Notes: generated by a model from the sequence alone, not told the origin. Shown: positions 32,215 through 41,518, counted from the stretch's first letter. The stretch is 64,000 nucleotides of DNA from Nocardia transvalensis NBRC 15921 (GCF_000308875.1 NZ_BAGL01000125.1:113631-177630), one strand, 5' to 3'. Numbers and translations are program-made.

Positions 32215-33726
32215 TCACGACTGCCCTCCGGTCGGTGAGACAAGGTCCGCGAGGCGGGTGCGTTCGATCTTCCCCATGGCGTTGAGGGGCAACGCGTCCA
32301 CCCGTGACCAGATCTCCGGCACCTTGTACCCGGCCAGCTCCCTCCGGCACAGCGCCTCGAGTTCCTCGAAATCCACTGCCGGGCCGACGCTTTCGATCAG
32401 CGCCGCCACCTTCTGGCCGAGGCGCTCGTCGGGGATCCCGCAGACCGCGACCTTGGCGATACCGGGGTGCGCGCCGAGGACGCGCTCGATCTCGAGCGGG
32501 TAGATATTCGCCCCGCCGCGGATGATCACCATCTTCTTGCGGTCCAGCACCGACAGCGTGCCCGTGGCATCGACCGTGCCGATATCGCCGGTCGGGAACG
32601 GGCCCGGGGCACCAGCTTCCACGCGGCCGTCCACCCAGTAGCCGAGCGCCGGCGTCCACAGCCCGGCCCATGGGCCCGTGGTCGCGGCGGCGAGCCGCAG
32701 TTCGCCGGGTTCGCCGGGCGCGAGGCGCACGCCCGCGTCGTCGTAGGCGGCGACGTCGTACTGCGGCAGCACCCGGCCGCTGGCGCCGGAGACCCATTCC
32801 GTGCCGGGCGGATCGATCGAGACGACGGTCGGCGCCTCGGTCAGGCCGTAGGTGGCGCGCGGCACCGGGCCGTGGGCCTCGGCGAAGGCGGTGCGCACCG
32901 AATCGGGGGTGTCGCTCGCGCCGCTCCACACCTCCCGCAGCGAGCCGAGGTCGAGATTCGGGCGGCGGGCGAGATCGTAGAGCTGGGCCGGGGCGCCGTT
33001 CCAGACCGTGACCCGATGCCGGGCGATCCACTCGGCGACGCCCTCGACGTCGCGGCGGTCCATGACCACCGCACAGCCGCCGGCCTGCGCGGTCAGCAGC
33101 GTCGACAGCACCAGCATGTTGAGCACGGTGAACGGGAAGCTGTCGCCCTTGCGCAACTCCGGGCCCCAGCCGCGGGTGGCGACCAGGACCGCGCCGGGCA
33201 GCAGCAGATTGCGCTGGCTGTGCACCACGGCCTTGGGCGCTCCGGATGTGCCGCTGGTGAAGGCGATTCCGGCCGGGGCGTCGAGATCGTGGTCCAGGCG
33301 CGGCGCGGCGGGAGCGGTCCGCAGCAGCGCCGACCAGCGCTCGGGGTCGACGGTGGCGGGGGAGTCCACGCGGCAGCGGGGCCCGGCCAGGACGGCGGCG
33401 GGCGCGCACAGGTCGACCAGGTGCTGTTGCTCGCTCGGCGACAGGGCCTCGCCGATACCCGCCCAGACCGCGCCGACGCGCTGCGCGCCGTGGAAGGCGG
33501 CGACGATGTCGAGATCGTTGGGCAGGCAGGCCGCCACCCGGTCGCCGGGACGCACGCCCAGCGACCAGAGCGCGGCCGCCGCGCGGTCGGCCCGGTCGTC
33601 GAGTTCGGCGTAAGTCCAAGCGCCCGAGGCGGCCTCGATCGCCGGGGCGTCGGGCCGTGCGGCGACGGCGGCATCGAGGACCCGGGCGATCGGCCGGAGC
33701 GGGCTCGCGCCATTGACACTGTCCAC
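32215..33726 (-). CDS. Acyl-CoA synthetase (AMP-forming)
   Basis: The 503-aa ligase has the P-loop IAFTSGTSGAPKAVVHSQRN, YGLTEAPTVV, the hinge FPTGDIGTVDATGTLSVLDR and KKMVIIRGGANIYPLEIERV, and the C-terminal Lys in PLNAMGKIERTRL. The GTG at 33726 is preferred because the next upstream start, ATG at 33762, would place a GntR-type operator inside the coding sequence. It is divergent from the CoA-transferase operon at 33839. With a carboxylate CoA ligase on one side and CoA-transferases on the other, the locus can activate acids by two routes. Confidence 0.9.
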   Translation of the reverse strand: MDSVNGASPLRPIARVLDAAVAARPDAPAIEAASGAWTYAELDDRADRAAAALWSLGVRPGDRVAACLPNDLDIVAAFHGAQRVGAVWAGIGEALSPSEQQHLVDLCAPAAVLAGPRCRVDSPATVDPERWSALLRTAPAAPRLDHDLDAPAGIAFTSGTSGAPKAVVHSQRNLLLPGAVLVATRGWGPELRKGDSFPFTVLNMLVLSTLLTAQAGGCAVVMDRRDVEGVAEWIARHRVTVWNGAPAQLYDLARRPNLDLGSLREVWSGASDTPDSVRTAFAEAHGPVPRATYGLTEAPTVVSIDPPGTEWVSGASGRVLPQYDVAAYDDAGVRLAPGEPGELRLAAATTGPWAGLWTPALGYWVDGRVEAGAPGPFPTGDIGTVDATGTLSVLDRKKMVIIRGGANIYPLEIERVLGAHPGIAKVAVCGIPDERLGQKVAALIESVGPAVDFEELEALCRRELAGYKVPEIWSRVDALPLNAMGKIERTRLADLVSPTGGQS

Positions 33727-33744
33727 GCAGTCCTTGATATCACT

Positions 33745-33758
33745 ATCCTTACAAAGAT
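33745..33758. promoter_or_regulatory. GntR-type operator, variant copy 3
   Basis: ATCCTTACAAAGAT resembles the GntR sites at 15344 and 16644 (ATCCTTATGAGGAT) in 11 of 14 positions, and the flanks (CACT before, TCATC after) also match partly. It lies 19 nt upstream of the GTG of the ligase gene and 81 nt upstream of the divergent CoA-transferase gene. This would link the second catabolic block to the GntR regulator. Confidence 0.55.
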
Positions 33759-33838
33759 TCATCAGATAGACCGGAATGCGCCGAGAACGCCGAGCCGTCC
33801 GCCCGGCGCGGGGTGCGGTCGCGAACGAGGACGTGGCG

Positions 33839-35005
33839 ATGGAATATTCAGGTCCGCTGTCCGGAATCCGTGTCATCGACCTGACGGCGATGGTCATGGG
33901 CCCGTATTGCACGCAGATCATGGCCGATATGGGCGCGGAGGTCATCAAGATCGAACCCCCGGCGGGGGACAACACCCGCTACATCTCGGTGGGGCCCGAA
34001 CGCGGGATGGCGGGGGTCTTCGTCAACGTCAACCGCGGGAAACGCAGTGTGGTCCTGGATCTGAGATCCGAGGACGGCAAGGCGGCGCTGCGCGATCTCA
34101 TCGCGCACGGCGACGTGTTCATCCACTCGATGCGCGCCGCGGCGATCGCGCGGCTGGGTTTCGGGTACGAGGAGGTGGCGGCGCTGAATCCGGCGATCGT
34201 CTACACCAACTGCTACGGGTACGGGCGGCGCGGGCGCGACGCCGATCTCACCGCCTACGACGACACCATCCAGGCCGAGTGCGGGCTGCCGTTCGTCCAG
34301 GAGCAATTGACCGGCGCCGCGGGCTATGTCGGCACGATCATGGCAGACAAGGTCGCCGGGCTCACCGCGCTGTACGCGACGACGATGGCGCTGTTCCATC
34401 GCGAGCGGACCGGCGAGGGCCAGGAGGTCGAGGTCGCGATGTTCGAGACCATGGCGGCGTTCATGCTCGTCGAGCACGCGAACGGGGCGATGTTCCGGCC
34501 GCCGCTGGGGAGTGCGGCCTATCCGCGCGCGGTGGCGCCCAACCGGCGGCCCTATCGCACGGCCGACGGGTATATCTCCGCGCTGGTCTACAACGACAAG
34601 CAGTGGACGGCGTTCGTCGCGGCGGTGCAACCCGACTGGGCCGGAACGGAATTCGCCACGCTGGAGCAGCGCGCCGCCCGCATCGACACCGTCTACGCCC
34701 TGCTCGCCGAGACCTTCGCCGAGCGCACCACCGACGAGTGGCTGGAACTGCTGCGCGGACTGGATATTCCGTGCGCTCCGGTGCGTTCACTGGACGAGCT
34801 GTTCGACAATCCCCACCTGCTGGACTCCGGCTTCTTCGAGACCGTGGACAGCGACTACGGGCCGGTGCGGTTCCCGGGGCCGCCGGCCTGGTTCTCTCGC
34901 ACGCCCGGGCATGTGGCGGGGCCCGCGCCCCGGCTCGGCGCGGATACCGAGGAGGTGGTGCGCCGGTTCCGGCCGTCCGCCGGCACGAACGGGCGGGTGC
35001 GGTGA
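33839..35005 (+). CDS. CaiB/BaiF family III CoA-transferase
   Basis: The 388-aa protein starts MEYSGPLSGIRVIDLTAMVM, the family's standard opening, followed by GAEVIKIEPPAGDNTRY, NRGKRSVVLDLRSEDGK and LTAYDDTIQAECGLP, where an Asp should form the acyl-CoA mixed anhydride. The end region PCAPVRSLDELFDNPHLLDS is also typical. The ATG at 33839 has GAGGACG upstream. The stop overlaps the next start (TGATG). It moves CoA between carboxylic acids, probably from succinyl- or another acyl-CoA to a pathway acid. Confidence 0.92.
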   Translation: MEYSGPLSGIRVIDLTAMVMGPYCTQIMADMGAEVIKIEPPAGDNTRYISVGPERGMAGVFVNVNRGKRSVVLDLRSEDGKAALRDLIAHGDVFIHSMRAAAIARLGFGYEEVAALNPAIVYTNCYGYGRRGRDADLTAYDDTIQAECGLPFVQEQLTGAAGYVGTIMADKVAGLTALYATTMALFHRERTGEGQEVEVAMFETMAAFMLVEHANGAMFRPPLGSAAYPRAVAPNRRPYRTADGYISALVYNDKQWTAFVAAVQPDWAGTEFATLEQRAARIDTVYALLAETFAERTTDEWLELLRGLDIPCAPVRSLDELFDNPHLLDSGFFETVDSDYGPVRFPGPPAWFSRTPGHVAGPAPRLGADTEEVVRRFRPSAGTNGRVR

Positions 35006-36276
35006 TGACGGCCGTGATCGACGCCGTGGACCTGGATCTGCGGGAGATCCTGCGGCCCGGCGACCGCATCGTGATGGGACAGGCGTGCGGCGAGCCGACC
35101 ACGCTGGTCGAGGCGCTGATCGCGCAGGGCGCGGAGATCGGCCGGCTGTCGGCCTTCATCGCCACGAGCTTCTCCGGGTTGTTCACCCCGGCCGCCACGG
35201 ACTCCTTCGCGCTGTCGAGTATGGGGGCCATCGGTGCGCTGCGCGCGGTGACCAAGGAGCATCGGCTGGCGATCGTGCCGTGTCACGTCAGCCGGGTCGG
35301 GCCGCTCATCGAGGCCGGAATCCTCGGCTGCGACGTGGCTTTCGTCCAGGTGAGTCCGGCCGACGAGAACGGCGAGCACAGTTTCGGGCTCATCAGCGAC
35401 TACGTGCGGGCGGCGGTCGCGGCCGCGCGGGTGGTGGTCGCGGAGGTGAACGATCGGGTGCCGTGGACATCCGGCGAGCGACTGTCCGCGTCCGAGATCG
35501 ATTACGCGGTCACGGTTTCCAGGACTCCGGCAGAGGTGCCGCCCGCGCGGATCGGTCCGGTGGACGCCGCCATCGCCGAGCACGCCGCCGCCTACATCGA
35601 GGACGGCGCGGTGTTGCAGACCGGTATCGGAGCGGTGCCGGACGGCATCCTGCGATTGCTGCACGACCGAGCGGACCTCGGGGTGCACTCCGGGATGATC
35701 GGTGACGGGCTGGTGGATCTCGTCGAGGCGGGGGTGATCACCAACGCGCGCAAGAAGATCGACCGTGGTGTGTCCGTGACGGGTGCGCTGATCGGCACCG
35801 AGCGCCTGTACCGGTTCGCGGACCGGAATCCCGCTATTCGCATGTGCGCGACCGGATATACGCACGACGCGGGGGTGCTCTCGCAGCTCGAACGGCTGGT
35901 GACCGTGAACTCCGCGGTGGAGGTCGATCTCACCGGTCAGGTCAATGCCGAGCAGAGCGGCGCGGCCTATATCGGCGGCACCGGCGGACAGGTGGACTTC
36001 GTGCGGGCCGGTATGCGGTCGCCGGGCGGGCACGCCGTCATCGCGTTGCCCGCGACGGCCAAGGGCGGCACCGTCAGCCGGATCACCGCGGCGCTCACCG
36101 GGCCGGTCACCACCGCGCGCACCGACGTCGATGTGATCGTCACCGAATTCGGCGCGGCCGAACTCGCGGGACGCACGCTGGCCGAGCGCACGCGGCGGCT
36201 GATCGCGGTGGCGCACCCCGATTTCCGCGAAGAGCTGGAGCGTGCGGCGCACGAGATCCAGCGGAGAGGATTCTGA
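35005..36276 (+). CDS. Acetyl-CoA hydrolase/4-hydroxybutyrate-type CoA-transferase
   Basis: The 423-aa protein belongs to the family I-like acetyl-CoA hydrolase/transferase group. It has RPGDRIVMGQACGEPTTLVE, SFSGLFTPAATDSFALSSMG, the DVAFVQVSPADENGEHSFGL segment, the oxyanion-region motif VLQTGIGAVPDGILRLL and a late GGTGGQVDFVRAGMRSPGG. A catalytic Glu is expected after the GIGAVPD motif. It is coupled to both neighbours through TGATG overlaps. Two CoA-transferases of different families in a row suggest that distinct acids are activated, or CoA is recovered, in one pathway. Confidence 0.9.
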   Translation: MTAVIDAVDLDLREILRPGDRIVMGQACGEPTTLVEALIAQGAEIGRLSAFIATSFSGLFTPAATDSFALSSMGAIGALRAVTKEHRLAIVPCHVSRVGPLIEAGILGCDVAFVQVSPADENGEHSFGLISDYVRAAVAAARVVVAEVNDRVPWTSGERLSASEIDYAVTVSRTPAEVPPARIGPVDAAIAEHAAAYIEDGAVLQTGIGAVPDGILRLLHDRADLGVHSGMIGDGLVDLVEAGVITNARKKIDRGVSVTGALIGTERLYRFADRNPAIRMCATGYTHDAGVLSQLERLVTVNSAVEVDLTGQVNAEQSGAAYIGGTGGQVDFVRAGMRSPGGHAVIALPATAKGGTVSRITAALTGPVTTARTDVDVIVTEFGAAELAGRTLAERTRRLIAVAHPDFREELERAAHEIQRRGF

Positions 36277-37043
36277 TGTCGGACGCCGTACTCTTCGAGG
36301 CCCGCCCGGACGGGATCGCCGTGCTCACCCTGAACCGGCCCGAGCGCCGCAACTGCCTGTCGGCGGACGTGCGGGCCGGGCTGTTCGAGGCGTGGGACCG
36401 GTTCGAGCACGACCCCGCGCTACGTGTCGCGATCCTCACGGGCGCGGGCACGAAGGCGTTCTGCGCGGGCGGCGACCTCGAGGAGATGGTCGGCAGCGGC
36501 ATGGGCGTGCCGCCGCGCGATATGTTCCCGCTGCCCTACGACACCCTCGAACTGTCCAAACCCACCATCGCCGCGGTGAACGGCGCGGCTTTCGCCGGCG
36601 GCTGGATGATCGCCCAGGCCTGCGACCTATGCGTGGCGAGCACCACCGCCACCTTCGCCGTCACCGAGGTGAAGGTGGGCCGCAGCTCCCCGTGGGCCGC
36701 GCCGCTGATCCATATGATTCCGCAGCGGATCATGATGGAGCTGCTGCTCACCGGCAAGCCCATCGATGCCCGCCGGGCCTACGAGATCGGGCTGGTGAAC
36801 CGCGTCGCCGAGCCCTCCGAACTCCTCGACACGGCAATAGATCTGGCCACGACCATCCTCGCAGGCGCCCCCTTGTCGGTCCGCGCGGCCCGCGACACGG
36901 TCATGCTCGCCACCGAAATGGGCCGTTCTGCCGCCCTCCAGGCCGCCCGTCACGCCGCTGTCGAGTGCTACATGAGCGAAGACGCTCAGGAGGGACCTCG
37001 AGCTTTCGCGGAGAGACGAAAGCCGCAGTGGCGGGGGCGGTGA
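36276..37043 (+). CDS. Enoyl-CoA hydratase/isomerase family
   Basis: The 255-aa crotonase has LTLNRPERRNCLSADVRAGL, the oxyanion-hole segments FCAGGDLEEM and NGAAFAGGWMIAQACDLCVA, and TEVKVGRSSPWAAPLIHMIP where hydratases carry a catalytic Glu. The latter segment has no obvious Glu at the second catalytic position, so an isomerase or hydrolase activity is possible. It is third in the operon, joined by TGATG to the CoA-transferase, and is followed by the composite palindromic repeat at 37084. Confidence 0.9.
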   Translation: MSDAVLFEARPDGIAVLTLNRPERRNCLSADVRAGLFEAWDRFEHDPALRVAILTGAGTKAFCAGGDLEEMVGSGMGVPPRDMFPLPYDTLELSKPTIAAVNGAAFAGGWMIAQACDLCVASTTATFAVTEVKVGRSSPWAAPLIHMIPQRIMMELLLTGKPIDARRAYEIGLVNRVAEPSELLDTAIDLATTILAGAPLSVRAARDTVMLATEMGRSAALQAARHAAVECYMSEDAQEGPRAFAERRKPQWRGR

Positions 37044-37083
37044 CGGGGCCCAACAACCACGCGCCCTCAGCCACTCCTTCTTT

Positions 37084-37151
37084 TTCCGGCACGCTTTTGG
37101 CCGGAATCCACAGTGGCCAGCGGTGGTTCCCGGCCAAAAGCGTGCCGGGAA
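37084..37151. repeat. Composite palindromic repeat (BIME-like), inverted pair
   Basis: Two copies of the dispersed unit (37084-37106 and 37127-37151) face each other across 20 bases (TCCACAGTGGCCAGCGGTGG). The reverse complement of the whole 68-bp block aligns along its full length with 50602-50668. It sits between two convergent genes (37043 and 37188), so it could also end transcription from both sides. Confidence 0.8.
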
Positions 37152-37187
37152 AAGAGTTGTCGACGGCGGCATGATGGCTGCCGAATA

Positions 37188-38057
37188 CTATGTACCACTC
37201 TGTTTTCGGGCCTCGTTGTTCAGGAGGCCGAGCGGCGCGTGGTTGGCCCAGCCCTGCTCGGGCCAGTTGAACCAGCCGGAGGAGGCGTGGGTGCCGCCGT
37301 CGGGGTGGAGGGTGGTGCCGGTGAGGTAGGTCGAGAGCGCTGAGGCCAGGAAGACCACGCAGTGCGAGATGTCCGTGGGTGTGCCGACTCGGCCCATGGG
37401 GATGGCGACGCGGACGCCCGCCGGGTCGTGTAAGGCGTTGTCGGCGTGGGGGAGTCGGGCCAGGGCGGGGGTCGGGACATAGTCGGGTGCTACGTTGTTG
37501 ACCCGGATGCCGTCGGGGGCGACCTCGACGGCGAGAGTTCGAGCGAACTGTTCCACGGCGGCTTTGGCGGCCGCGTAGACAGCGAAACCCGGTGCGGCAC
37601 GGTGGGCTTCGATCGTCGTCATGTTCACAATGCTGCCGCCGCCACCTGCACGCATGCGGGGAACGGCCAGCGAGCAGGCATTCAGCACGGTGCCGAGATT
37701 GGTGCGGATCAGGGCGTCCCAGCCTTTCGCCGCCGTCTCCGCGAACGGGGCGCGGAAGGTGCCGCCGACCACGTTGACGAGGGTGTCCACCCGTCCCCAG
37801 CGCGCGTCCACGGCATCGAACAGCGCGGCCAAGACCTCGGGATCACGGGCGTCGCCGACCTCTACGAGAGCGTCGCGACTCTCCTCGTCCAGGGCCTGCC
37901 GCAGCTCGGCCGCCGCCTCGGTATCCTTGTCCAGCACCGCGATTCGCACACCGTTGACGGCGAGATCGGTCACGATCGCCCGGCCGAGGCCGCCCGCGCC
38001 ACCGGTGACCACGGCGACCGTCCCGTCCAGCCCCGCCCGCTCCTCGAACCAGCTCAT
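37188..38057 (-). CDS. Short-chain dehydrogenase with altered active-site serine
   Basis: The 289-aa SDR has the cofactor loop TGGAGGLGRAIVTDLAVNG, an acidic strand end VLDKDTEAA suggesting NAD preference, NVVGGTF in place of NAG, and YAAAKAA. The position of the catalytic Ser reads SIVNMTTIEAHR, so Thr seems to replace Ser. The C-terminal extension with WFNWPEQGWANHAP is unusual. The ATG overlaps the LLM-gene stop (ATGA). It is last in a four-gene operon with two acyl-CoA dehydrogenases and the LLM protein. Confidence 0.88.
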   Translation of the reverse strand: MSWFEERAGLDGTVAVVTGGAGGLGRAIVTDLAVNGVRIAVLDKDTEAAAELRQALDEESRDALVEVGDARDPEVLAALFDAVDARWGRVDTLVNVVGGTFRAPFAETAAKGWDALIRTNLGTVLNACSLAVPRMRAGGGGSIVNMTTIEAHRAAPGFAVYAAAKAAVEQFARTLAVEVAPDGIRVNNVAPDYVPTPALARLPHADNALHDPAGVRVAIPMGRVGTPTDISHCVVFLASALSTYLTGTTLHPDGGTHASSGWFNWPEQGWANHAPLGLLNNEARKQSGT

Positions 38058-38968
38058 CGCGCCGCCCGGTGCAGATAGGTCTCCCCGAAGGCCGCCAGGA
38101 AGTCCAGGGTCGAGCGAGAGTCGCCGGTCCGGTGGGACACCACGACCCAGTCGACGCCCGCCTCCGACAGCTCCGTGAGCGCCGCGCGATGGCGGTCGGC
38201 ATCGCGCTCGGGCTGCGAGATGCCCTCGCCCTGATAGGAATACACCAGATCGATGTGCCCTTGCCGGCCGGCGGCCAGGGCATCGGCGCGGATCCGCTTC
38301 ATGGCGCGGGCCATCTCCGCGACCGTGCCCAGCGCCGGCGTGCGGGCCGTGGTGCTCAGCTCCGCGCCGCCGGTCATCGGGATCCACCCCTGCGCGTGCT
38401 CGGTGACGCGGCGGCGGCTGCGGGCGGAGTTGCCGCCGATCCAGATCGGGATCGGCCGCTGCACCGGACGCGGCAGGGCCACCACGTCGCGGGCGCTGAA
38501 GTGTCGACCGGCGTAACTGAACGGTTCACCGCTCCAATGCCGCGGCAGCACCTCGAGCGCCTCGTCGAACAGGGCATTGCGCTCGTCGAAATCCACGCCC
38601 AGCGCATGGAATTCGCTCTTCTGATACCCGGCGCCCAGCCCGAGCGTCACGCGGCCGCCGGAGAGCGTGTCCAAGGTGGCCGCCGCCTTCGCCAGCAGCA
38701 TCGGATTGCGGTACGGCGCGACCGACAGGTACGTGAGCACCCGCAGCCGCTCGGTCGCCGCGGCCGCGAAGGCGAGAGCGACGAACGGATCGAGGGTCTG
38801 ATGCCCGCCCGCGCCCAGCCAGCGCGCACCCGGCGCGGGATGCTCGCTCAGCGAGATCGCGTCGAACCCGTGCCGTTCGGCCGCCTCGGCGACCTCCGGC
38901 AGGGGTCCCGCGTCCAGCAGGTGGCCGTCGCTGCCCGAGATCTCCGGGTAGTGGAAGATGAAACGCAT
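38054..38968 (-). CDS. LLM-class F420-dependent oxidoreductase
   Basis: The 304-aa protein has a luciferase-like TIM-barrel pattern: AAERHGFDAISLSEHP, LRVLTYLSVAPYRNPMLLAK, GGRVTLGLGAGYQKSEFHAL and RPVQRPIPIWIGGNSARSRR. These features fit the F420-dependent subgroup found in mycobacteria and Nocardia. Members act on ketones, alcohols or thioesters. AGGGAC precedes the ATG. It lies between an acyl-CoA dehydrogenase gene (24 nt upstream) and an SDR gene (4-nt overlap). Confidence 0.9.
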   Translation of the reverse strand: MRFIFHYPEISGSDGHLLDAGPLPEVAEAAERHGFDAISLSEHPAPGARWLGAGGHQTLDPFVALAFAAAATERLRVLTYLSVAPYRNPMLLAKAAATLDTLSGGRVTLGLGAGYQKSEFHALGVDFDERNALFDEALEVLPRHWSGEPFSYAGRHFSARDVVALPRPVQRPIPIWIGGNSARSRRRVTEHAQGWIPMTGGAELSTTARTPALGTVAEMARAMKRIRADALAAGRQGHIDLVYSYQGEGISQPERDADRHRAALTELSEAGVDWVVVSHRTGDSRSTLDFLAAFGETYLHRAAR

Positions 38969-38992
38969 TGTCCCTACTGCCCTTTCGGTAAC

Positions 38993-40243
38993 TCACCGGC
39001 GTCCGTGCTCGACCTGGTTGAACGGCACATTGCGATCGGCGGCGTATTCGCGTGGCATGCCGAGCACGCGCTCGCTGATGACATTGCGCGCCATCTCGGT
39101 GCTCCCGCCCGCCAGGCTCCACGCCGCCCGGAACAGATAGTCGAGGCCGACCTTCTCGGTGTCGGCCGGGTCGCCCGAAGCGTGCGTGGCGGCCGCCGAT
39201 CCGGCGATGCGCACCGCCGCATCCGTTTGCAGCCAGGCGTTCTCGGCGCTGAACAGCCGGGTGATCGCGCCCGCCGAGGGCGGCAGCTCACCGCTGAGAA
39301 TGGCCGCCGTGACGTGATCGATGAGCTGATCGCGCACGACGTTCATGGCCCGCGCCTCGCCGATATCCTCCCGGGTGCGGGGATCGTCCAAATGCCCGGT
39401 GGCGCGCGCCAATTGGAGCAGCTGGTCCACCTCGCCGCCCAGGTGCGGGCGCGCGCCGCTCGTGTAAGGCGAGGTGCCGCCGAGTGCGGCCCGCTCGTGG
39501 TTCAGCAGCAGTGTCGCGGCCTCCCAGCCCTCGTCGACGCGGCCCAGCACCGACTCCGGCGGCAGCGCGACGTCGTCGAAGAACTCCTGGCAGAACTCGG
39601 TCGAGCCGGTGACCTGCTTGATCCGCTGCACCGTCACGCCCTCGGCGTGCACCGGCACCAGGAACAGGGTGAGGCCGCGATGCTTGGGCGCCTCCCAGTT
39701 CGTGCGGGCCAGGCACAGTCCGTAGTCGGCGGCGTACGCGCCGGAACTCCAGATCTTGGAGCCGTTGAGGATCCAGCGCTCGCCGTCGCGGTCTGCGCGG
39801 GTGGTGAGCCCGGCCAGATCCGAGCCGCCGCGCGGTTCGGACAGGAACTGCACCAGGAGTTCCTCGCCGCGCAGCACGGCGGGCAGATGAGCGCGCTTCT
39901 GATCCTCGGTGCCGATATCGAGCAGGCTCGCCGCGCAGATGGCCAGCGTGGGCACGTTCAGCAGCAGCGGCATCTCGTACGGATTGGACTCCTCGGTGAA
40001 AGCCTGCTGATGGGCCGGGGTCAGGCCGCGGCCGCCGTATTCCACGGGGAAGCAGATCCCGGCGAATCCACCGTCGTAGAGGATGCGCTGCAACTGCCGG
40101 GCGCGGTCCCACGACTCCTCGCTGTAGGCGTCGCCGTCCGGCGGGGAAGCGGGCGGCAGATTCTCCCGCAGCCACTCGCGCGCGCGTGCGCGGAATTCCG
40201 CGACGGGCTCGAGGGCGGTGGCGGGCTCCGTATCGGTGGTCAT
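38993..40243 (-). CDS. Acyl-CoA dehydrogenase, large subunit of pair 3
   Basis: The 416-aa protein has VQFLSEPRGGSDLAGLTTRA, GSKIWSSGAYAADYGLCLAR, a GTSPYTSGA loop and the C-terminal LAGGSTEMARNVISERVLGM. The size and motifs fit the larger subunit of steroid-type heteromeric dehydrogenases. The ATG at 40243 is preceded by AGGAAGG at about 10 nt. The smaller partner is encoded directly upstream (40297-41460). Confidence 0.92.
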   Translation of the reverse strand: MTTDTEPATALEPVAEFRARAREWLRENLPPASPPDGDAYSEESWDRARQLQRILYDGGFAGICFPVEYGGRGLTPAHQQAFTEESNPYEMPLLLNVPTLAICAASLLDIGTEDQKRAHLPAVLRGEELLVQFLSEPRGGSDLAGLTTRADRDGERWILNGSKIWSSGAYAADYGLCLARTNWEAPKHRGLTLFLVPVHAEGVTVQRIKQVTGSTEFCQEFFDDVALPPESVLGRVDEGWEAATLLLNHERAALGGTSPYTSGARPHLGGEVDQLLQLARATGHLDDPRTREDIGEARAMNVVRDQLIDHVTAAILSGELPPSAGAITRLFSAENAWLQTDAAVRIAGSAAATHASGDPADTEKVGLDYLFRAAWSLAGGSTEMARNVISERVLGMPREYAADRNVPFNQVEHGRR

Positions 40244-40296
40244 GGCGGCGACGCCTTCCTTGAGTGTCGGTGCGGCTCTGGGGTTCTCGCGTCGGT

Positions 40297-41460
40297 TCAG
40301 GCGGCGGCGAGCAGGTCGGTGATGTGGCGGCGGTGTTCCTCCGGGGTGCCGTACAGCGCGCGGCCCAGGGTGATTCGCCGCAGGTACAGGTGCAGGTCGT
40401 GCTCCCACGTGACACCGATGCCGCCGTGCAGTTGCACGCAGTCCTGGGCGATCACGGGAGCCTTCGCTCCCACATAGGATTTCGCGATGCTGACGGCCTC
40501 GGCGGCGGTGGCCGGATCGTCGTCCCAGGCCGCCGCGGCGGCGGTCGCGGTCGCCCGGCAGGCCTCCAGCCAGGTCTTGTTGTCCGCCATGCGGTGCTTG
40601 AGCGCCTGATAGGAGGCCAGCGGCCGGCCGAAGGTGTAGCGGTCCGACAGCCAGCCCAGCGTGGCATCGAGGGCGGTGCCGGTCGCCCCGGCTGTCTCGG
40701 CAGCGGTGAGGAGCGCAGCGGTGAGCGCCTGCGCCTGGATCGCGCCGTGGGCATCCGGGCCGGTGTGCGCGACGCCGTCGGCGGGGACCACGACATCCTC
40801 GAACGACACCCGCGCGGTCCGCCGCACCAGATCCAGCGTCCACGCGGGCTCCACGGTCACGCCCGGTGAATCGGCGGGGACGAGCACCTGGATCGGTCCC
40901 TCGGGGCCCGCGGCGGTCACCAGGAACAGATCTGCCTGATCACCCGCCTCGACGCGGTCTTTGACCCCGGTCAGACGGTAGCCCTTGCCATCCGGTTCTG
41001 CGCGGGTGGCAAGAGGTCCAGGTGCCGCGGAATACGGGGCAGGCGCGCCGAGGCCCAGGACGTCCAAACCTCGGCCGGGCTCGTATACCGCCCATGTCAC
41101 GATCTTTTCGCCGGACGCGACAGCCGCTACCACGTCACTCAGCCCCTCGGCGTGGGGCGCCAGACCGGCCAGCACGGCGTTGGTGGTGACGAACGGCCCG
41201 GGGGCGCACGCGCGGCCCAGTTCGGTCGCGACCAGGGCGAGTTCGGTCATGGGCCGGCCGGAAATCGTTCCGCCGCCCAGGCTTTCGGGCACCAGCATGG
41301 CCGTCCAGCCGAGTTCGGCGGCGCGGCGCCACCAGTCGCGCTCGAAACCCGTACCCGACTCGCCGAGTTCGCGCACGGTCGTGACGGGCATGGTGCTCGC
41401 GAGGAAATCGCGGGTGGTCGCCTGGAAGAACCGCTGGTCCGCGGCGGGATCATGGGGCAT
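40297..41460 (-). CDS. Acyl-CoA dehydrogenase, small subunit of pair 3
   Basis: The 387-aa protein shows the N-terminal WTAMLVPESLGGGTISGRPM, VEAGDQADLFLV in the weakly conserved beta-domain, and the C-terminal YTFGRPLASYQALKHRMADN, CVQLHGGIGVTWEHDLHLYL. It is the first gene of the operon, divergent from the P450 gene, with a GAGA...TCTC site (41519-41533) between. Together with 38993-40243 it should give a heterotetramer that desaturates a cyclic or branched acyl-CoA. Confidence 0.9.
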   Translation of the reverse strand: MPHDPAADQRFFQATTRDFLASTMPVTTVRELGESGTGFERDWWRRAAELGWTAMLVPESLGGGTISGRPMTELALVATELGRACAPGPFVTTNAVLAGLAPHAEGLSDVVAAVASGEKIVTWAVYEPGRGLDVLGLGAPAPYSAAPGPLATRAEPDGKGYRLTGVKDRVEAGDQADLFLVTAAGPEGPIQVLVPADSPGVTVEPAWTLDLVRRTARVSFEDVVVPADGVAHTGPDAHGAIQAQALTAALLTAAETAGATGTALDATLGWLSDRYTFGRPLASYQALKHRMADNKTWLEACRATATAAAAAWDDDPATAAEAVSIAKSYVGAKAPVIAQDCVQLHGGIGVTWEHDLHLYLRRITLGRALYGTPEEHRRHITDLLAAA

Positions 41461-41518
41461 GGTGCCGGTCCTCTGGTTGACGCGGGGCTACAGATGTGGA
41501 AATCTCATACTCACAGAT

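Noticed and set aside
38069..40477. An 802-codon open frame on the plus strand
   Set aside because: It is antisense to the LLM and acyl-CoA dehydrogenase genes, which have full family motifs. The frame itself has no recognisable domain.
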